Under the pieces are notes generated by a model. The model did not search any database, was not told where the DNA came from, and saw only the letters and a program-made list of their open reading frames with translations. From Thermoguttaceae bacterium (GTDB taxonomy: Bacteria > Planctomycetota > Planctomycetia > Pirellulales > Thermoguttaceae), in contig JAFRXD010000078.1 of assembly GCA_017441605.1 (NCBI GenBank), positions 1-64,000 on the forward strand: DNA of 64,000 nt, written 5' to 3'. The translations under genes were made by a program, and so were the position numbers. Positions 63,057 through 64,000 of this stretch are shown here, piece after piece (the first letter of the stretch is position 1; every line of letters starts with the position of its first letter).

Positions 63057-64000
63057 ATGGGCAAAATGCGTCGTTGCGATAAAAGGATTTGCGCGCTAAC
63101 GCTAGGGCTCGCCTTCGCGCTCGTTCTCGCGAGCCAGGCGTGTTCGGGGTGTCGTAGCGTCCCGTTCTATCGCATGACGCGCAAAGCGTCCGAAAGTCTG
63201 CCGCTAAGTCGCGAGGGAATCGCGGCGTACGAGCGAGGCGATCTCGCCCTGGCGGAGGAGCGGCTGGCGGAGGCCCGCGAGCTCAACGACGCCGACGTCG
63301 AGACCTGCAGATATTACGGCGAGACCCTTTGGAAGCGCGGCAAGCGCGCCGAGGCCCTCGACGTGCTGCGCGACGCCGCCGACAAGTACGGGCCCGTCGA
63401 GGCGCAAGTTTCCATCTATAGCTCGTTGGGCGAAAAAGCCCTCGAATTTGGCCGCCCCGAGCAGACGATCGCGTGGGCGAACAAGACGATCGACCTGTCC
63501 CCGAAAAGCGGCGTCGGGTGGCGCTTGCGCGGAAAAGCGTATCGCGCGCTCGATCGTCCGAAGGACGCGCTCGACGACTTCCTCCGCGCGGCTCGATTCG
63601 ACGTCGACGATCGCGAAATTCTCCGAGAAATCGCGCTCGCGCAAAACGAACTCGGGGACTACGACTCCGCGCTCGCCTCTTGGCAGTACTTGGAGGGGCT
63701 CTATCCGACGAATCGCGAGCCGGCCGAGGTTTTCGCGGGGAAGGGGAGCGCTTACGCGGGCCTCGGGCTGCTCGTCGACGCTCAAGAGGCTTACGAGGTC
63801 GCGGTTCGTTCGGCTCCGAGCGATCCCGATCTTCGCGTTCGGCTCGCGGAGGTCGCGTTGGCTCGCGGCGACTACGCTCGCGCGGCGGCGCTGGCGTCGG
63901 AGGCGCTCGCGCTCGCGCCGGAAAATCCCGCCGCGCTGGCGCTCTACCGCGCGACGCGAGACCCCGCCCAAATCGCGGAAAATCCGAACGTCGACAAGCG
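63057..64000 (+). CDS. Tetratricopeptide-repeat exported protein (3' partial)
   Basis: Open to the end of the window, 314 codons visible. N-terminus MGKMRRCDKRICALTLGLAF is a signal or lipoprotein leader; Cys residues follow at CSGC. From about residue 50, repeats of the TPR kind run through the rest: SREGIAAYERGDLALAEERL, YYGETLWKRGKRAEALDVL, GWRLRGKAYRALDRPKDALD, EIALAQNELGDYDSALASWQ and VRLAEVALARGDYARAAALA. Such proteins are protein-interaction scaffolds of the envelope. The C-terminal part lies beyond the window. Confidence 0.85.
   Translation, partial: MGKMRRCDKRICALTLGLAFALVLASQACSGCRSVPFYRMTRKASESLPLSREGIAAYERGDLALAEERLAEARELNDADVETCRYYGETLWKRGKRAEALDVLRDAADKYGPVEAQVSIYSSLGEKALEFGRPEQTIAWANKTIDLSPKSGVGWRLRGKAYRALDRPKDALDDFLRAARFDVDDREILREIALAQNELGDYDSALASWQYLEGLYPTNREPAEVFAGKGSAYAGLGLLVDAQEAYEVAVRSAPSDPDLRVRLAEVALARGDYARAAALASEALALAPENPAALALYRATRDPAQIAENPNVDK

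Overview
The window looks like a chromosomal segment of an anaerobic planctomycete, probably a gut or rumen member of the Pirellulales/Thermoguttaceae group. This is inferred from gene style only: a Hint-type toxin of planctomycete type, many secreted glycosidases, Tat-type leaders of the R-R-x-F-L kind, large Pro/Glu-rich and Ser/Asp-rich envelope proteins, a HydE-like [FeFe]-hydrogenase maturase and a fumarate-reductase-like flavoprotein. Coding sequence is GC-rich with strong use of GCG, TCG, CGC and GAC codons, which also creates many long antisense open frames. The one clear compositional exception is an AT-rich patch at about 1080-2210.

Layout. 1-2800: 3' end of a membrane-anchored Hint/AHH-type nuclease toxin, a decayed IS1595-family element 2 bp past its stop, and a candidate immunity gene. 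2991-5916: GH78 alpha-L-rhamnosidase with its own promoter and terminator. 6113-8059: membrane nucleotide-sugar dehydratase of the CapD/PglF type. 16729-8169 (minus): queA, apbE, an AddA-like helicase-nuclease and an acidic membrane protein. 16820-26607 (plus): a tight six-gene run of glycosyltransferase, SDR, flavoprotein, old-yellow-enzyme-like reductase, GH106-like glycosidase and six-hairpin glycosidase. 29041-26606 (minus): secreted alpha/beta hydrolase. 29284-30399: zinc-ribbon membrane protein converging on hydE (30383-31552, minus).

42059-31584 (minus): a 10-kb run of TauE/SafE permease, HAD phosphatase, PHP phosphoesterase, ispG, two tandem metallophosphoesterase-LamG paralogues, a methyltransferase and a GHL10 hydrolase, closed by a terminator. 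42178-45040: GH2 glycosidase with promoter and terminator. 47950-45067 (minus): clpC. 48185-54219 (plus): lipoprotein, sugar-nucleotide-type epimerase, large lipoprotein, xseA. 55138-54251 (minus): an FlhB-like protein lacking its autocleavage domain. 55256-55705: three identical tRNA-Asp genes. 55751-62973: rsfS, argS, SGNH hydrolase, two tandem endonuclease/exonuclease/phosphatase paralogues and a prepilin peptidase. 63057-end: partial TPR protein.

Together the accessory genes suggest deglycosylation of rhamnose-containing plant or host glycans, reductive flavoenzyme metabolism and secreted phosphoester hydrolysis. The most unusual items are the toxin/IS/immunity locus with its sharp composition break, the glycosidase-flavoenzyme operon, and several conserved proteins with non-standard architecture (FlhB-like, ArgRS, prepilin peptidase).
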